From assembly GCF_001905385.1 (NCBI RefSeq), contig NZ_LIPF01000008.1, forward strand, positions 124,001 through 188,000: a stretch of DNA of 64,000 bases, in the 5' to 3' direction. Position 1 is the first letter of the stretch. Each line of letters opens with the position of its first letter. The translations under genes were made by a program, and so were the position numbers. Shown piece after piece: positions 45,629 through 54,923 of the stretch. The stretch comes from Streptomyces sp. CB02414. GTDB lineage: Bacteria > Actinomycetota > Actinomycetes > Streptomycetales > Streptomycetaceae. The notes below the pieces were generated by a model. It had not been told where the DNA came from, made no database searches, and saw only the letters and a list, made by a program, of their open reading frames with translations.

Positions 45629-45961
45629 GTCTGACGTCTGACCGCGCCGGTTCACCCCACCTGCTGAGAAGCTTTCGGACGTGCAGTGAAGCACACCGAC
45701 TTCCCAGGAAAGACTTGTCGGCAGCGTAGTGTCCCTTCACGTTGACCGGCGATCAGGCGCTCGACCTCTCTCCTCCCCGGGCGCGCCCCATGACTGTCCT
45801 CGTCATAGCCCCATAGTTGCGCCACGGCATTGGACACCGGCCGTCGGTATCGCCGAGAGCGCGTTCCCTCGCACATGCCGTCCGCTGATGAGATAATTTT
45901 CGGCCATGTGCGTGGCAGGTCGTTCGAATGCTTCGCGCGGCAGGAGGAGGGGCGAGCGGAT
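45629..45961. other. 333-bp region upstream of LuxR regulator, no gene seen
   Basis: No frame has a family match. A longer start for the LuxR gene (ATG 45875 or earlier) would extend into this region but has no homology support. Confidence 0.45.
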
Positions 45962-48742
45962 GTGAGGCGGGCGGGTTCAGTGACAGGCGTGGGCTTCGAT
46001 CCGACCGGGCTGATCGGACGAGACCGTGAGCTCGGTGAGCTCGCGATCTTCCTGGACAAGGCTGTCACGGCCGGAGCCACCGTCGTGCTCACCGGTGAAC
46101 CGGGGGTGGGGAAGACGGCGCTCCTCGACGCGACCGCTGAGCTGGCGCTCGCGAAGGGAGCCCGGGTCCTCCGCGGGAGCGGCGTCGAGTACGAGACGGA
46201 CATCAGTTTCGCGGGGCTTCATCAGCTCGTCGCCTCGCTGTCGCACGAGTTTGCTCTTCTGCCGCGTTCCATGAGGGAGTCCCTCGAGGTTGCGCTCGGT
46301 CTCGGCGTCGGTCCCGCACCGAGCCGTATCACCGTCCTGAACGCGGCACTGTCGCTTTTCGAAGAGGCCGCGAAGGAGCAGCCGTTGCTCCTCGTGGTCG
46401 ACGATCTCCATGTCGTCGACCACGCGAGCCGGTCCGCAGTGGGATTCGTCGCCAGGAGACTGGGCGGTCGCCGCATCGGGCTGATCGGGGCCCAGCGTGC
46501 GGAGGCCGAGGAGCCCTTCCTGGCTACCGGCCTGACAGAGGTCGAGGTCAGACCCCTGAGCGACACGGACGCACTGCGACTGCTGTCCCGGCGCTTCGCT
46601 CACCTCCCCCAGCGGCTCCTTTCGACCGTGGCGCGAGAGGCGCAGGGAAATCCTCTCGCCCTGCTCGAGTTCGCCGGGTCCACCAGTGTGTCCGGCAACT
46701 GGGACGGCAACGATGTGAGGTGGAGCGGCCCGGGGCGCGACGTCCGTGCACTGTACGGCGCCCGCGTCGAACGGCTGCCGCAGAGAACCCGCGACCTGCT
46801 GCTGCTCGCCGTTCTCGAAGGTTCCGGGGACATCGGCGTTCTTGAGGTGGCAGGTGGGCCGGGCGGGCTCGAGGGACTCGCTCCGGCGGAACGCGACCAT
46901 CTGGTCATGGTCGCGGAGAACGGCCGTGCTGTGCGTTTCCGGCATCCGTTGGTCAGGTCCGCGGTGGTCGACGGCTCCACCGGCGAGCAGCGGCGCAGCG
47001 CCCACCGTCGGCTGGCCGACGCGCTGGTGGACCAGCCCGAGCGTCGCGGTGATCACCTTGCGAGAGCCACGACGGTGCCCGACGAGGCGGTCGCCGCCGT
47101 GATCGAGTCGGCGGCCGAGAGAAGCCTGCGGCGCGGCGATGCCGACGGTGCGGTCACCAGGCTGCGGCGCGCGGCCGAACTGAGTCCCGACCGGATGGAC
47201 CGCAGGCGCCGCCAGTCGCGGGCCGCGTACATCGCCGCCTGGGTCGCGGGCCACCTGGACGTCTCGTACGAGATCATGCGCGAGGTGCAGGGCGATCCGG
47301 TGGCCCGGTCGCTCTCGGCGGCCGCGGCCTCCGGCTTCCTGGTGCTCGTCACGGAGGGGGACGCCGACACCGCCCACTCGCTCCTGATGGAGGCGATCGA
47401 GCAGGCCCCGGCCCCGGCCGCCCTGCCACAGGACGAGCTGGAGAACGCGCTTTTCACCCTCACGCTCACCAGCACCTTCTCGGGCCGGGAGGAGCACTGG
47501 CGACCTCTGGTCGACGTGCTCGCCCGGCTTCCCGAAGCATCGCCGTCCGCCGCGGCGTCATTGGGGCGCATCCACCACGACATCGGCTCCGTCACCGACG
47601 ACATGCTGCGCCGCCTGGATGAGGAGATCTCGCGGCTGAAGGGCCAGACCGACGCCGACGTAGTCATCCGCACCGCCTTGGTGGCCGAGTATTTCGATCG
47701 GCTCCCGGACTGTCGAGAGGCTGTGTCGCGGGTCATCCGCGACGGTGGAGCCGTGGGCGCGAGCATGCCGGGCCTGATCTTCGTCGCCGTCGACCACATG
47801 TACGCCAGCCGTTGGCAGGCGTCGGCCGACGCCGCGGCCGAACTCATCGCGCTGTGCGAGGAGACGGGATACCACTTGTTTGCTCAAGTGGGACACTACT
47901 TTGCCGCGATGGCCGCAGCCCAGCGCGGCGACTTCGACGTGTGCCAGGAGCACTGCCGGAGCATCTGGGACTGGTCGGGGCCCAGGCGGCTGCGGCGGCT
48001 GGTGAACCACGCCCACCAGGCGGCGGCCCGGGCAGCCGTCGGCACCGCCGACTTCGAGACGGCCTACCGGCACGCCACGGTGATCTGCGCCCCCGGTGTG
48101 CTGCCGCCCTTCAACCCCGATGCGGTGTTGTCCGCGCCCGACCTCGTCGAAGCCGCCCTGCGGTCCGGGCGGCACGCGGAAGCGCGACGGCACGCGGAAG
48201 CGATTCGCGACGCCGGCGTCGGCCGTCTGTCGTCGCGATTCGCGCTGACGGTGGCCACGGTCATGGCGATGACATCGCCTCCCGAGGACATGGCCCGGTG
48301 CTTCGAGGAGGCTCTGGCGCTGCCGGGATCCGAACAGTGGCCCTTCGAGGTAGGCCGCGTTCATCTGGCATACGGTGAGGAACTGCGCCGTCAAGGACTC
48401 AACCGTCAGTCCCGGACGCAGCTGACCGCCGCCCGCAGGCGCTTCGAGGAGCTCGGGGCCCTCCCGTGGGAGGCACGGGCCGCGGCGGAACTGAGGGCCA
48501 CCGGACTGACCCGCACGGCACGGGGCAAGGCGGGCGATGCCCTGACTCCACAGGAGCTGGAGGTCGCCGGGCTGGCAGCGACGGGGCTGTCGAACCCGCA
48601 GATCGCCTCGCGTCTGTTCCTGTCACCGCGGACGGTGTCGTCTCATCTCTACCGCGTGTTCCCGAAGCTGGGCATCACCTCACGCGCCGAGCTCCGCGAT
48701 GCTCTGGACGCGTTGCCCGCCGAGCCGCCGGCCGAGCCGTAG
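45962..48742 (+). CDS. Large LuxR-family (LAL/MalT-type) AAA ATPase regulator
   Basis: A 926-residue LAL regulator. Near residue 20 is GLIGRDRELGELAIFLDKAV, Walker A is GEPGVGKTALLDATAELALA (about 45), Walker B LLLVVDDLHVVDHASRSAVG (about 142), then TPR-like helices through the middle and a C-terminal LuxR helix-turn-helix (LTPQELEVAGLAATGLSNPQ, LFLSPRTVSSHLYRVFPKLG). It binds ATP and an unknown effector to activate transcription. Several in-frame starts exist; GTG 45962 has GGAGGAGGGG nine bases upstream. The downstream hydrolase and SDR genes are on the same strand and are candidate targets. Confidence 0.9.
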   Translation: MRRAGSVTGVGFDPTGLIGRDRELGELAIFLDKAVTAGATVVLTGEPGVGKTALLDATAELALAKGARVLRGSGVEYETDISFAGLHQLVASLSHEFALLPRSMRESLEVALGLGVGPAPSRITVLNAALSLFEEAAKEQPLLLVVDDLHVVDHASRSAVGFVARRLGGRRIGLIGAQRAEAEEPFLATGLTEVEVRPLSDTDALRLLSRRFAHLPQRLLSTVAREAQGNPLALLEFAGSTSVSGNWDGNDVRWSGPGRDVRALYGARVERLPQRTRDLLLLAVLEGSGDIGVLEVAGGPGGLEGLAPAERDHLVMVAENGRAVRFRHPLVRSAVVDGSTGEQRRSAHRRLADALVDQPERRGDHLARATTVPDEAVAAVIESAAERSLRRGDADGAVTRLRRAAELSPDRMDRRRRQSRAAYIAAWVAGHLDVSYEIMREVQGDPVARSLSAAAASGFLVLVTEGDADTAHSLLMEAIEQAPAPAALPQDELENALFTLTLTSTFSGREEHWRPLVDVLARLPEASPSAAASLGRIHHDIGSVTDDMLRRLDEEISRLKGQTDADVVIRTALVAEYFDRLPDCREAVSRVIRDGGAVGASMPGLIFVAVDHMYASRWQASADAAAELIALCEETGYHLFAQVGHYFAAMAAAQRGDFDVCQEHCRSIWDWSGPRRLRRLVNHAHQAAARAAVGTADFETAYRHATVICAPGVLPPFNPDAVLSAPDLVEAALRSGRHAEARRHAEAIRDAGVGRLSSRFALTVATVMAMTSPPEDMARCFEEALALPGSEQWPFEVGRVHLAYGEELRRQGLNRQSRTQLTAARRRFEELGALPWEARAAAELRATGLTRTARGKAGDALTPQELEVAGLAATGLSNPQIASRLFLSPRTVSSHLYRVFPKLGITSRAELRDALDALPAEPPAEP

Positions 48743-48883
48743 TACTGCCCCGGCCCTGACCTAAGCAGTCCGTCGGCCGGATGTCAGTCAGCTGACGGAG
48801 GCTGTCGGCACGGTGGCTGAGCGATTCTCGTGGAGACATCGAATCCGCCCGGCACGCGGGCGGGGACCCACGAGGAGTAGCTC

Positions 48884-49708
48884 ATGCCGTACGTCACCAC
48901 CGGCGACGGAGCCGAGATCTTTTTCAAGGACTGGGGTTCGGGCCGGCCCGTCATGTTCCACCACGGCTGGCCGCTGAGCTCGGACGACTGGGACCCCCAA
49001 CTGCTGTTTCTCATCCAGCGGGGCTACCGCGTCATCGCCCACGACCGCCGGGGGCACGGGCGCTCCGCCCAGGTCGGCCACGGGCACGACATGGACCACT
49101 ACGCGGCGGACGCCGCTGCCGTGGTGGGGCACCTCGGCCTGCGCGACGTCGTCCACGTCGGCCACTCCACCGGTGGTGGAGAGGTCGCCCGGTACGTTGC
49201 CAGGCACGGTGCCGGACGAGTCGCCAAGGCCGTCCTCATCGGAGCGGTCCCGCCGCTCATGGTCCAGAGCGAAGCCAACCCGGGAGGGCTGCCGGTCGAG
49301 GTCTTCGACGGCTTCCGCGAGGCTGTGGCCAGCAACCGCTCCCAGTTCTACCTCGACCTCGCCTCCGGGCCCTTCTACGGGTACAACCGCCCGGGCGTGG
49401 ATGCGTCCCAGGGTGTCATCTGGAACTGGTGGCGCCAGGGGATGGCAGGTGGCGCGCAGGCGCACTACGAGGGAATCAAAGCGTTCTCGGAGACCGACTT
49501 CACCGACGACCTCCGGGCGATCGACGTGCCCACCCTCATCATGCACGGCGACGACGACCAGATCGTTCCGATCGCCGGCTCCGCCGAGAAGGCGGTCACG
49601 TTGGTCAAGAACGCGAGCCTGAAGCTCTACCCGGGGCTGTCGCACGGAATGGCCACCGTGAACGCCGAGACCGTCAACGCCGACCTCCTCGATTTCATCG
49701 AGAGCTGA
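48884..49708 (+). CDS. Alpha/beta-hydrolase, non-heme chloroperoxidase/perhydrolase type
   Basis: A 274-residue alpha/beta-hydrolase starting MPYVTTGDGAEIFFKDWGSG. The triad is Ser in VVHVGHSTGGGEVARYVARH (about 97), Asp in IMHGDDDQIVPIAGSAEK and His in LYPGLSHGMATVNAETVNAD. This pattern fits the cofactor-free haloperoxidase/perhydrolase group, which also act as esterases or lactonases. GGAG lies upstream of ATG 48884. It follows the LAL regulator on the same strand after 141 bp. Substrate not predictable. Confidence 0.9.
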   Translation: MPYVTTGDGAEIFFKDWGSGRPVMFHHGWPLSSDDWDPQLLFLIQRGYRVIAHDRRGHGRSAQVGHGHDMDHYAADAAAVVGHLGLRDVVHVGHSTGGGEVARYVARHGAGRVAKAVLIGAVPPLMVQSEANPGGLPVEVFDGFREAVASNRSQFYLDLASGPFYGYNRPGVDASQGVIWNWWRQGMAGGAQAHYEGIKAFSETDFTDDLRAIDVPTLIMHGDDDQIVPIAGSAEKAVTLVKNASLKLYPGLSHGMATVNAETVNADLLDFIES

Positions 49709-49919
49709 CACCGGTCCGGTACCGGTAGACCGGCTCGCCCGTAATCCACGACCCGCAGGCCCCCCGCCCACCTCGCCGCGCTCTGGATGCGGGAACTCGT
49801 CCCGCGGCTGGTCAGCACCGGTGCCGACCAGCCGCACCCCACGAACCGACCTCGTGAGTGCTCCCGGCAACCGCTGCCTGGGAGCACCCGCACCGAGAAC
49901 GCGCACAGGAGAGCAAGAC

Positions 49920-50611
49920 ATGACGACAACATTGATCAGCGGTGCCAACAGAGGGCTCGGTTACGAGATGGCGCGCCAGCTCATCGAGGCGGGCCAGAAA
50001 GTGTGGGTCGCAGCACGGGACGCCGAGAACGGCCGCAAGGCCGCCGAGCGGCTCGGTGCCGACTTCGTCCAGTTGGACGTCACCGACGACGCGTCGGTCG
50101 ACGCGGCGGTCGAGACGCTGCGCGCGCAGCCGGCCATCTGGACGTCCTCATCAACAACGCCGGGATACTCGGTGAAGTGGCCGCGCCCGAGAAGATGACG
50201 GCCGACCAGGTCCGCCACGTCTACGAAACCAACGTCTTCGGGCTGGTACGCGTCACGCACGCGTTCCTGCCTCTGCTGCGAGCAGCGGCCGTTCCCTCCG
50301 TCATCAACGTCACCAGCGGGCTGGGGTCGTTCACACTCGTCCAGGACCCGAAGCGTGTCGAGTCGCAGTATCCGCTCGCCGCCTACGGCTCGTCGAAGAG
50401 CGCGGTCACCATGCTGACCGTGCAATACGCCAAGGCGATCCCTGACGTCCGCTTCAACGCGGTCGACCCCGGCCAGACCGCGACCGAATTCACCGGCCGC
50501 ATCGGGCACAGTGTCGAGGAGGGCGCCGAGGCAGCGGTGCGTATCGCCACCCTCGGACCGAACACACCCACTGGCACGGTGACCGACCGTGCCGGTGTGC
50601 TCCCTTGGTGA
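49920..50611 (+). pseudogene. SDR gene with a one-base frameshift
   Basis: Translation from ATG 49920 gives MTTTLISGANRGLGYEMARQ up to ETLRAQ, then leaves the family frame near 50130-50137; a second frame resumes at HLDVLINNAGILGEVAAPEK and continues through VTSGLGSFTLVQ, AAYGSSKSAVTMLTVQYAKA to TDRAGVLPW. The total length (692 nt, one short of a multiple of three) matches loss of a single base in the CGCAGCCGGCC stretch. The protein is a paralogue of the intact SDR at 43288-43986. Either a real pseudogene or a sequencing error. Confidence 0.85.
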
Positions 50612-50800
50612 CGCGCCGCCGCGACAGTCCCGAAGACCGCGGACCAGACGCAACTTCTCAGCTTTGGAGCCAGGTTCCTGAGCAGGCGCCGACCGACCCA
50701 CGGTGGGCGGACTTGCCAGCGAAGCAACGTCACTGACGCGGGAAGCGGCATCCAGCTGATGTCGCTCTATCACACTTGCCCCTTTCCAAGGAGTCCTGTC

Positions 50801-51766
50801 ATGTCGGATCACCCACCGGCCCCCGTTCTGGAGACCGCCGCCGCTCAGTTCGCCGCGGCCACCGCCACCCCGCCCTACCTGTCCGATCTGGGCCCCGCCG
50901 AGGGGCGCAAGACGGTCGACGAGGTGCAGTCCGGCGAGATCGCCAAGCCGCAGATCGACGAGGAGTGGGTCACCGTCTCCGGCGGCCCGACCGGGAGTGT
51001 CCGGGCCCGTATCGTCCGCCCGGCCGGTTCCATCGGGCCCCTGCCCGTCATCCTCTACATCCACGGCGCCGGCTGGGTGTTCGGCAACGCACACACCCAC
51101 GACCGCCTGGTCCGTGAACTGGCCACCGACGTGGAAGCCGCCGTCGTCTTCACCGAATACGACCTCTCTCCCGAGGCCCGCTACCCCGTGGCCATCGAGC
51201 AGAACTACGCCGTCGCCCAGTGGGTCGTCCGCGAAGGCGCGGACAATGACCTGGACGCCTCGCGCATCGCGGTCGCGGGTGACTCCGTGGGCGGCAACAT
51301 GAGCGCCGCCCTGACTCTGATGGCCAAGAAACGCGGCGACGTCCAGCTGGTGCAGCAGGTGCTGTTCTACCCGGTTACCGATGCGAGCTTCGACACCGGC
51401 TCCTACCACCAGTTCGCCGAGGGCTACTTCCTGCGCCGCGACGGCATGCAGTGGTTCTGGGACCAGTACACCACCGACCCCGCACAGCGCGCCGAGATCA
51501 CCGCATCCCCGTTGCGTGCCACCACCGAGGAACTCACCGGACTGCCGCCAGCGCTGATCATCACCGCTGAGGCGGATGTTCTGCGTGACGAGGGCGAGGC
51601 CTACGCGAGCAAGCTCCGCGCCGCCGGCGTCCCCGTCACCGCCACCCGTTACCAGGGCATCATCCACGACTTCGTCATGCTCAACGCTCTCCGCTCCACC
51701 CAGGCCGCGGAAGCCGCCATCACCCAGGCCGGCACCACACTCCGCTCGGCCCTCCACACCGCCTGA
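50801..51766 (+). CDS. HSL-type alpha/beta-hydrolase (esterase/lipase)
   Basis: A 321-residue hydrolase of the hormone-sensitive-lipase family. The oxyanion motif is ILYIHGAGWVFGNAHTHDRL (HGAGW for HGGGW), nucleophile Ser in VAGDSVGGNMSAALTLM (about 163), acid in ITAEADVLRDEGEAYASKLR and His in GIIHDFVMLNAL. It hydrolyses short acyl esters. AAGGAG precedes ATG 50801. The SnoaL-like gene follows on the same strand. The 3' part (from about 51570) has a second, rearranged copy at 53823-54002 beside a SnoaL fragment, so the pair has been duplicated in the past. Confidence 0.92.
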   Translation: MSDHPPAPVLETAAAQFAAATATPPYLSDLGPAEGRKTVDEVQSGEIAKPQIDEEWVTVSGGPTGSVRARIVRPAGSIGPLPVILYIHGAGWVFGNAHTHDRLVRELATDVEAAVVFTEYDLSPEARYPVAIEQNYAVAQWVVREGADNDLDASRIAVAGDSVGGNMSAALTLMAKKRGDVQLVQQVLFYPVTDASFDTGSYHQFAEGYFLRRDGMQWFWDQYTTDPAQRAEITASPLRATTEELTGLPPALIITAEADVLRDEGEAYASKLRAAGVPVTATRYQGIIHDFVMLNALRSTQAAEAAITQAGTTLRSALHTA

Positions 51767-51882
51767 ACCCACACCACGCCGGCGCTGCCCGGCCAGGCTC
51801 TCCACGGGTGAGTCTCACGACGAGACGCCGCTCACCCCCGCCCAGGCCCCGGGCCCGGGGCACCACAGAAAGGGAAAGACTC

Positions 51883-52275
51883 ATGTCCGACACCGACCTG
51901 CGCGACTTCTACCAGCGCTACGTCGACGCGCTCAACGCCCGCGAGTTCGACCGCATGGACGAGTTCGTCCACGAATCCATCGTCATGCACAGCGAGCCGA
52001 GCTCCCGCACGGCCCTCGTCGCGCAGTTGAACAGCATCGTCGACGCGGTTCCCGACTTCCACTGGGAGGTCCAGGAGCTCGCCATCAACGGCGACAGCAT
52101 CGCCGTCCGTGCGATCAACACCGGCACCCCCGCCAAGGAGTGGCTCGGCGCAGCTCCCACCGGCAAGGCGATCGAGATCGTCGAGTACGCCATCTACCGG
52201 GTCCACGACGGAAAGTTCCTTCACATGTCAGCCGTCCACGACGCCGAAACCATGCAGAAGCAGCTCGCAGGCTGA
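51883..52275 (+). CDS. SnoaL-like ester-cyclase/polyketide cyclase-fold protein
   Basis: A 130-residue SnoaL-like protein: LRDFYQRYVDALNAREFDRM, VAQLNSIVDAVPDFHWEVQE, VRAINTGTPAKEWLGAAPTG and EIVEYAIYRVHDGKFLHMSA form the alpha+beta barrel. The family includes polyketide cyclases and many proteins of unknown activity; nothing nearby is a polyketide synthase. AAAGGGA lies upstream of ATG 51883. It ends in a strong hairpin at 52313-52348. A truncated paralogue is at 54012-54257. Confidence 0.88.
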   Translation: MSDTDLRDFYQRYVDALNAREFDRMDEFVHESIVMHSEPSSRTALVAQLNSIVDAVPDFHWEVQELAINGDSIAVRAINTGTPAKEWLGAAPTGKAIEIVEYAIYRVHDGKFLHMSAVHDAETMQKQLAG

Positions 52276-52312
52276 CCCGGTCAGGCTCGACCGACGCAGA
52301 GCCGCAGCACAA

Positions 52313-52348
52313 GCGGGGTGTCCCGCCCCTCCGGGCGGGACACCCCGC
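52313..52348 (+). terminator. Perfect 16-bp hairpin terminator after SnoaL-like gene
   Basis: GCGGGGTGTCCCGCCC pairs exactly with GGGCGGGACACCCCGC around the 4-nt loop CTCC, 37 bp after the stop codon. Confidence 0.85.
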
Positions 52349-52573
52349 CCTGCTCAGCACCCTCACGACCAACGGCACGACGCGGCCGACCACCAACGCC
52401 AGTACCCTCCTCAGCTCGCACCTCAGCCCAGCTCAGCCGCCGGCGCCAGGAGCGGGGGCGCCATCGGAGCCGCGGGTACGTTGAACTGCCGTACGACGAG
52501 CCGGCGCTGCCCAGCACGCCATCCGCCACCGGAGCGAGCATCGCCACGTGGTCCACGAGACTCCAAGCCGAAC

Positions 52574-53299
52574 TCAGTCGACCCTGAACTTATCGGCGAG
52601 CTGGAACTCGAACTCCTCGGGCAGGTCGTGGTGAAAGACCTCGGGGACGTCGCGCTCGACGTGGGCCTTCCAGTAGAGGTCGGCGATCACGTCCGGCTCC
52701 GAGTTCGGCCGGCCACTCCCGATTCTCGCGCCCAGGGCGACGTGCGCGACGTGCACTCCGCGGTCGGCGAGTGACTCGTTCAGTGCGAGGAACCAGTTGC
52801 GCATGGCAGCATTCGCGACGTTCGCGTTGGCCACCTGCGGGACGACCATCGGGCCCGACCCGGCACCGCTCGTACCGATGATGGTGCCGGCACCGCGGTC
52901 GATCATGCCGGGGAGCACCTGGCGAACAGCGGCGACCGCGCCGAAGAAGTTGGTCTCGAGCTCGGCCAATGCCGCTTCGACAGTGAGATCGACCGCGGAG
53001 ACGAGCGGCCGGTCCGCCAAGTCCGACGGTGTCGGGGCAGGTGAGTACTCCAGGACGTCAATGGATCCGAAGTGTTCTTCTGCGGCAGCCAGTGCCTTCT
53101 CGAGGCTCGGGCGGTCAGTGACATCGGCCGCGAAAGCGGCAGCAGACACTCCTGCGTTCCGGAATCTGTCGACCATGGCTGCGAGTTGCGCCTCACGTCG
53201 CGCAACGAGCGCGACATTGAAGCCGCCCTTCTCAGCGAACTTCGCCCCGATGGCGAACCCCAGTTGCGGCCCGGCCCCCACAATCACAATGGTCGACAC
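52574..53299 (-). CDS. Atypical SDR-fold protein lacking the Tyr-Lys catalytic pair
   Basis: A 241-residue Rossmann-fold protein with motif VGAGPQLG near residues 7-14, DVLEYSPAPTPSDLADRPLV in place of the NNAG region, and ANANVANAAMRNWFLALNES where Tyr-x-x-x-Lys should be, so Tyr and Lys are replaced by Ala and Asn. It resembles the protein at 2165-2848 in both motif and loss of the pair. GTG 53299 is the start (VSTIVIVGAG). Monocistronic on the minus strand. It may bind NAD(P) without normal SDR catalysis. Confidence 0.82.
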   Translation of the reverse strand: MSTIVIVGAGPQLGFAIGAKFAEKGGFNVALVARREAQLAAMVDRFRNAGVSAAAFAADVTDRPSLEKALAAAEEHFGSIDVLEYSPAPTPSDLADRPLVSAVDLTVEAALAELETNFFGAVAAVRQVLPGMIDRGAGTIIGTSGAGSGPMVVPQVANANVANAAMRNWFLALNESLADRGVHVAHVALGARIGSGRPNSEPDVIADLYWKAHVERDVPEVFHHDLPEEFEFQLADKFRVD

Positions 53300-53725
53300 A
53301 GCTCGTCCTCCAACAGCAGACCTGCATGTCCTGGTGACGGCTATCGCGATGGCGGACCCGTGCCCGGCTCACCGACTAGCCGATACTCGACTTCTCGTCG
53401 AGTTCCAACTGACCAACGGTGCCCCGGCCTTCTCCATTCCCTGGAGGCCAGCCACTACCGGCACGCGGTGCACCGGACCGATAGGCCGGAGCAGTTCTCA
53501 GGGCGACGGGCCCGTGGCTCGGACCCCCAGCCTTACAGGCTGGCCGTGCGGCCCAGAGCTCCGCGCCTGGGTCCGCCCCACTCGTCGACGCACTCGACGG
53601 GCAGACCGGCCCTCGTCCCGAGAATGGCATTTCGGCATCGTCGTGCCACCCTGGCCGTATCCCTGGCCTCCCTCCACACCCAGCGCCGCGCTGTGGAAGC
53701 CCCAGATCACACCCTGCCGGAGACT
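53300..53725. other. 425-bp gap in rearranged region, no gene seen
   Basis: Only composition-driven open frames; the 84-codon minus-strand frame at 53376-53630 has no recognised family. Confidence 0.45.
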
Positions 53726-53818
53726 CACCATGTCGTCTTTCTTACCGGTGGTACCGGGTATGTTGGCGTGGCCATTGCCTCGCGGCTCGTCCGTGAGGGG
53801 CACTGGGACGGGGTTGGC
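53726..53818 (+). pseudogene. N-terminal fragment of an NAD-dependent epimerase/SDR gene
   Basis: The plus strand encodes HHVVFLTGGTGYVGVAIASR followed by LVREGHWDGVG, an unmistakable extended-SDR beta-1/alpha-1 with TGGTGYVG. After about 30 residues it runs into the inverted esterase fragment, so nothing else of the gene remains. Confidence 0.7.
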
Positions 53819-53822
53819 CCGC

Positions 53823-54002
53823 TCCGAGGCCGAGCGGAGTGTGGTGCCGGCCTGGGTGATGGCGGCTTCCGCGGCCTGGGTGGAGCGGAGAGCGTTGAGC
53901 ATGACGAAGTCGTGGATGATGCCCTGGTAACGGGTGACGGGGACGCCGGCGGCGCGGAGCTTGCTCGCGTAGGCCTCGCCCTCTTCACGCAGGACGTCAC
54001 GC
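53823..54002 (-). pseudogene. 3'-fragment copy of the HSL esterase gene
   Basis: Minus-strand sequence matches the end of the esterase at 50801-51766: DVLREEGEAYASKLRAAGVP, then TRYQGIIHDFVMLNALRSTQ and AAEAAITQAGTTLRSA. It is nearly identical except for a 6-bp deletion (Thr-Ala lost) and silent changes at its start. The final codons are replaced by unrelated sequence. Only about 57 codons remain. Confidence 0.85.
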
Positions 54003-54011
54003 CGACGGAGG

Positions 54012-54257
54012 TCAGGCGGTCAGCTGCCGCAGCAGGTCGGAGGAGTCGTGCAGCGCCGTCATCTGTACGAAGCGACCGTCGCGGACCTTGTAGATGGCGT
54101 GCTCGGTGATCTCGAAGGAGGCGCCGGAGGGAGGAACGCCGAGCCACTCCTTCACCGGGGTGCCGGTGTTGACCGCGCGCACGGCGATCCGGTCCCGGTC
54201 GAACAGCAGCTCCTTGACCTCCCAGTGGAGGTCCGGAACGGCGTCGATGTCGTGCTT
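54012..54257 (-). pseudogene. C-terminal fragment of a SnoaL-like gene
   Basis: The minus strand encodes DAVPDLHWEVKELLFDRDRI, AVRAVNTGTPVKEWLGVPPS and EHAIYKVRDGRFVQMTALHD, homologous to residues about 53-128 of the SnoaL-like protein at 51883 but clearly diverged. The N-terminal 50 residues are missing; the sequence upstream is the antisense of an AraC-type gene fragment. The order SnoaL then esterase on this strand is the reverse of the intact pair. Confidence 0.8.
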
Positions 54258-54261
54258 CCGC

Positions 54262-54803
54262 ACTCCGCCTCCGCGGTCGCCGGCACCGCCTACCGCGCCC
54301 ACTTCTTCCGCCACGGCACGGTCTCGGCCCTGCCCGACGTACCGGTGGCCGTGGAGATCACTCCGCTGCTCCGGCTCCTCATGGAGCGCCTCGAGGAGCC
54401 GGACCTGTCGACGGCGTCCCGGGCCGTGACCGAGGCGATGGTCCTCGACGTGCTGCGGCCGTCGCCCCGGGCGCTGCTGGTGCAGCTGCCCACCTCGTCG
54501 TTGCTGCGGCCCGTCGTGGACGTGGTGCGCGCCGACCCCGCCGACCAGCGGACGCTGACCGCCTGGGCGACCGCCCTCGGGTGCAGCACGCGCACGCTGA
54601 CCCGTGCGTTCCGGGCGGAGACGGGCACGACGTTCGTCCGCTGGGTCGCCTCGGTACGCGCCCAGCACGCCGTCCGGCTCCTGGCCCAGGGTTTCGAGGT
54701 CGACGTGGTGGCCGAGGCGGTCGGTTACCGCTCGGCGAGTGCCTTCGGCGCGGCCTTCCGGCGGACGACCGGCATGACGCCCGGCCGGTTCCGGGCGCTC
54801 TGA
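54262..54803 (+). pseudogene. AraC-family regulator lacking its N-terminus
   Basis: About 180 codons of an AraC/XylS regulator: HSASAVAGTAYRAHFFRHGT, ALPDVPVAVEITPLLRLLME and the full C-terminal double helix-turn-helix (LTAWATALGCSTRTLTRAFR, AQHAVRLLAQGFEVDVVAEA, VGYRSASAFGAAFRRTTGMT, PGRF). The cupin-like sensor domain is cut off at the junction with the SnoaL fragment. An open frame from 54048 could in principle give a chimeric product reading antisense through that fragment, but no proper start is present. Confidence 0.8.
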
Positions 54804-54903
54804 ACAGGAGTGGCGGGAGCCGTGCAGGGTGTCCCGATCGCTACAGGGACTGTCAGGAAATCTCGATTGATCCGGTCGCCCCGGCTCCCTACGCTGTGCA
54901 GGC

Positions 54904-54923
54904 AAGTAAGTCTCACCTAACTT
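54904..54923. promoter_or_regulatory. Iron-box-like site (DmdR/IdeR type) upstream of MFS exporter
   Basis: AAGTAAGTCTCACCTAACTT lies within a larger dyad whose outer arms are GGCAAGT and ACTTGCC (54901-54926). On the minus strand it reads TTAGGTGAGACTTACTT, matching about 13 of 17 positions of the Streptomyces iron box TTAGGTTAGGCTCACCTAA (consensus from memory). It should repress the exporter gene when iron is plentiful. Confidence 0.7.

Noticed and set aside
53376..53630. 84-codon minus-strand open frame between SDR and fragments
   Set aside because: No recognisable family and no ribosome site; kept as unexplained sequence.
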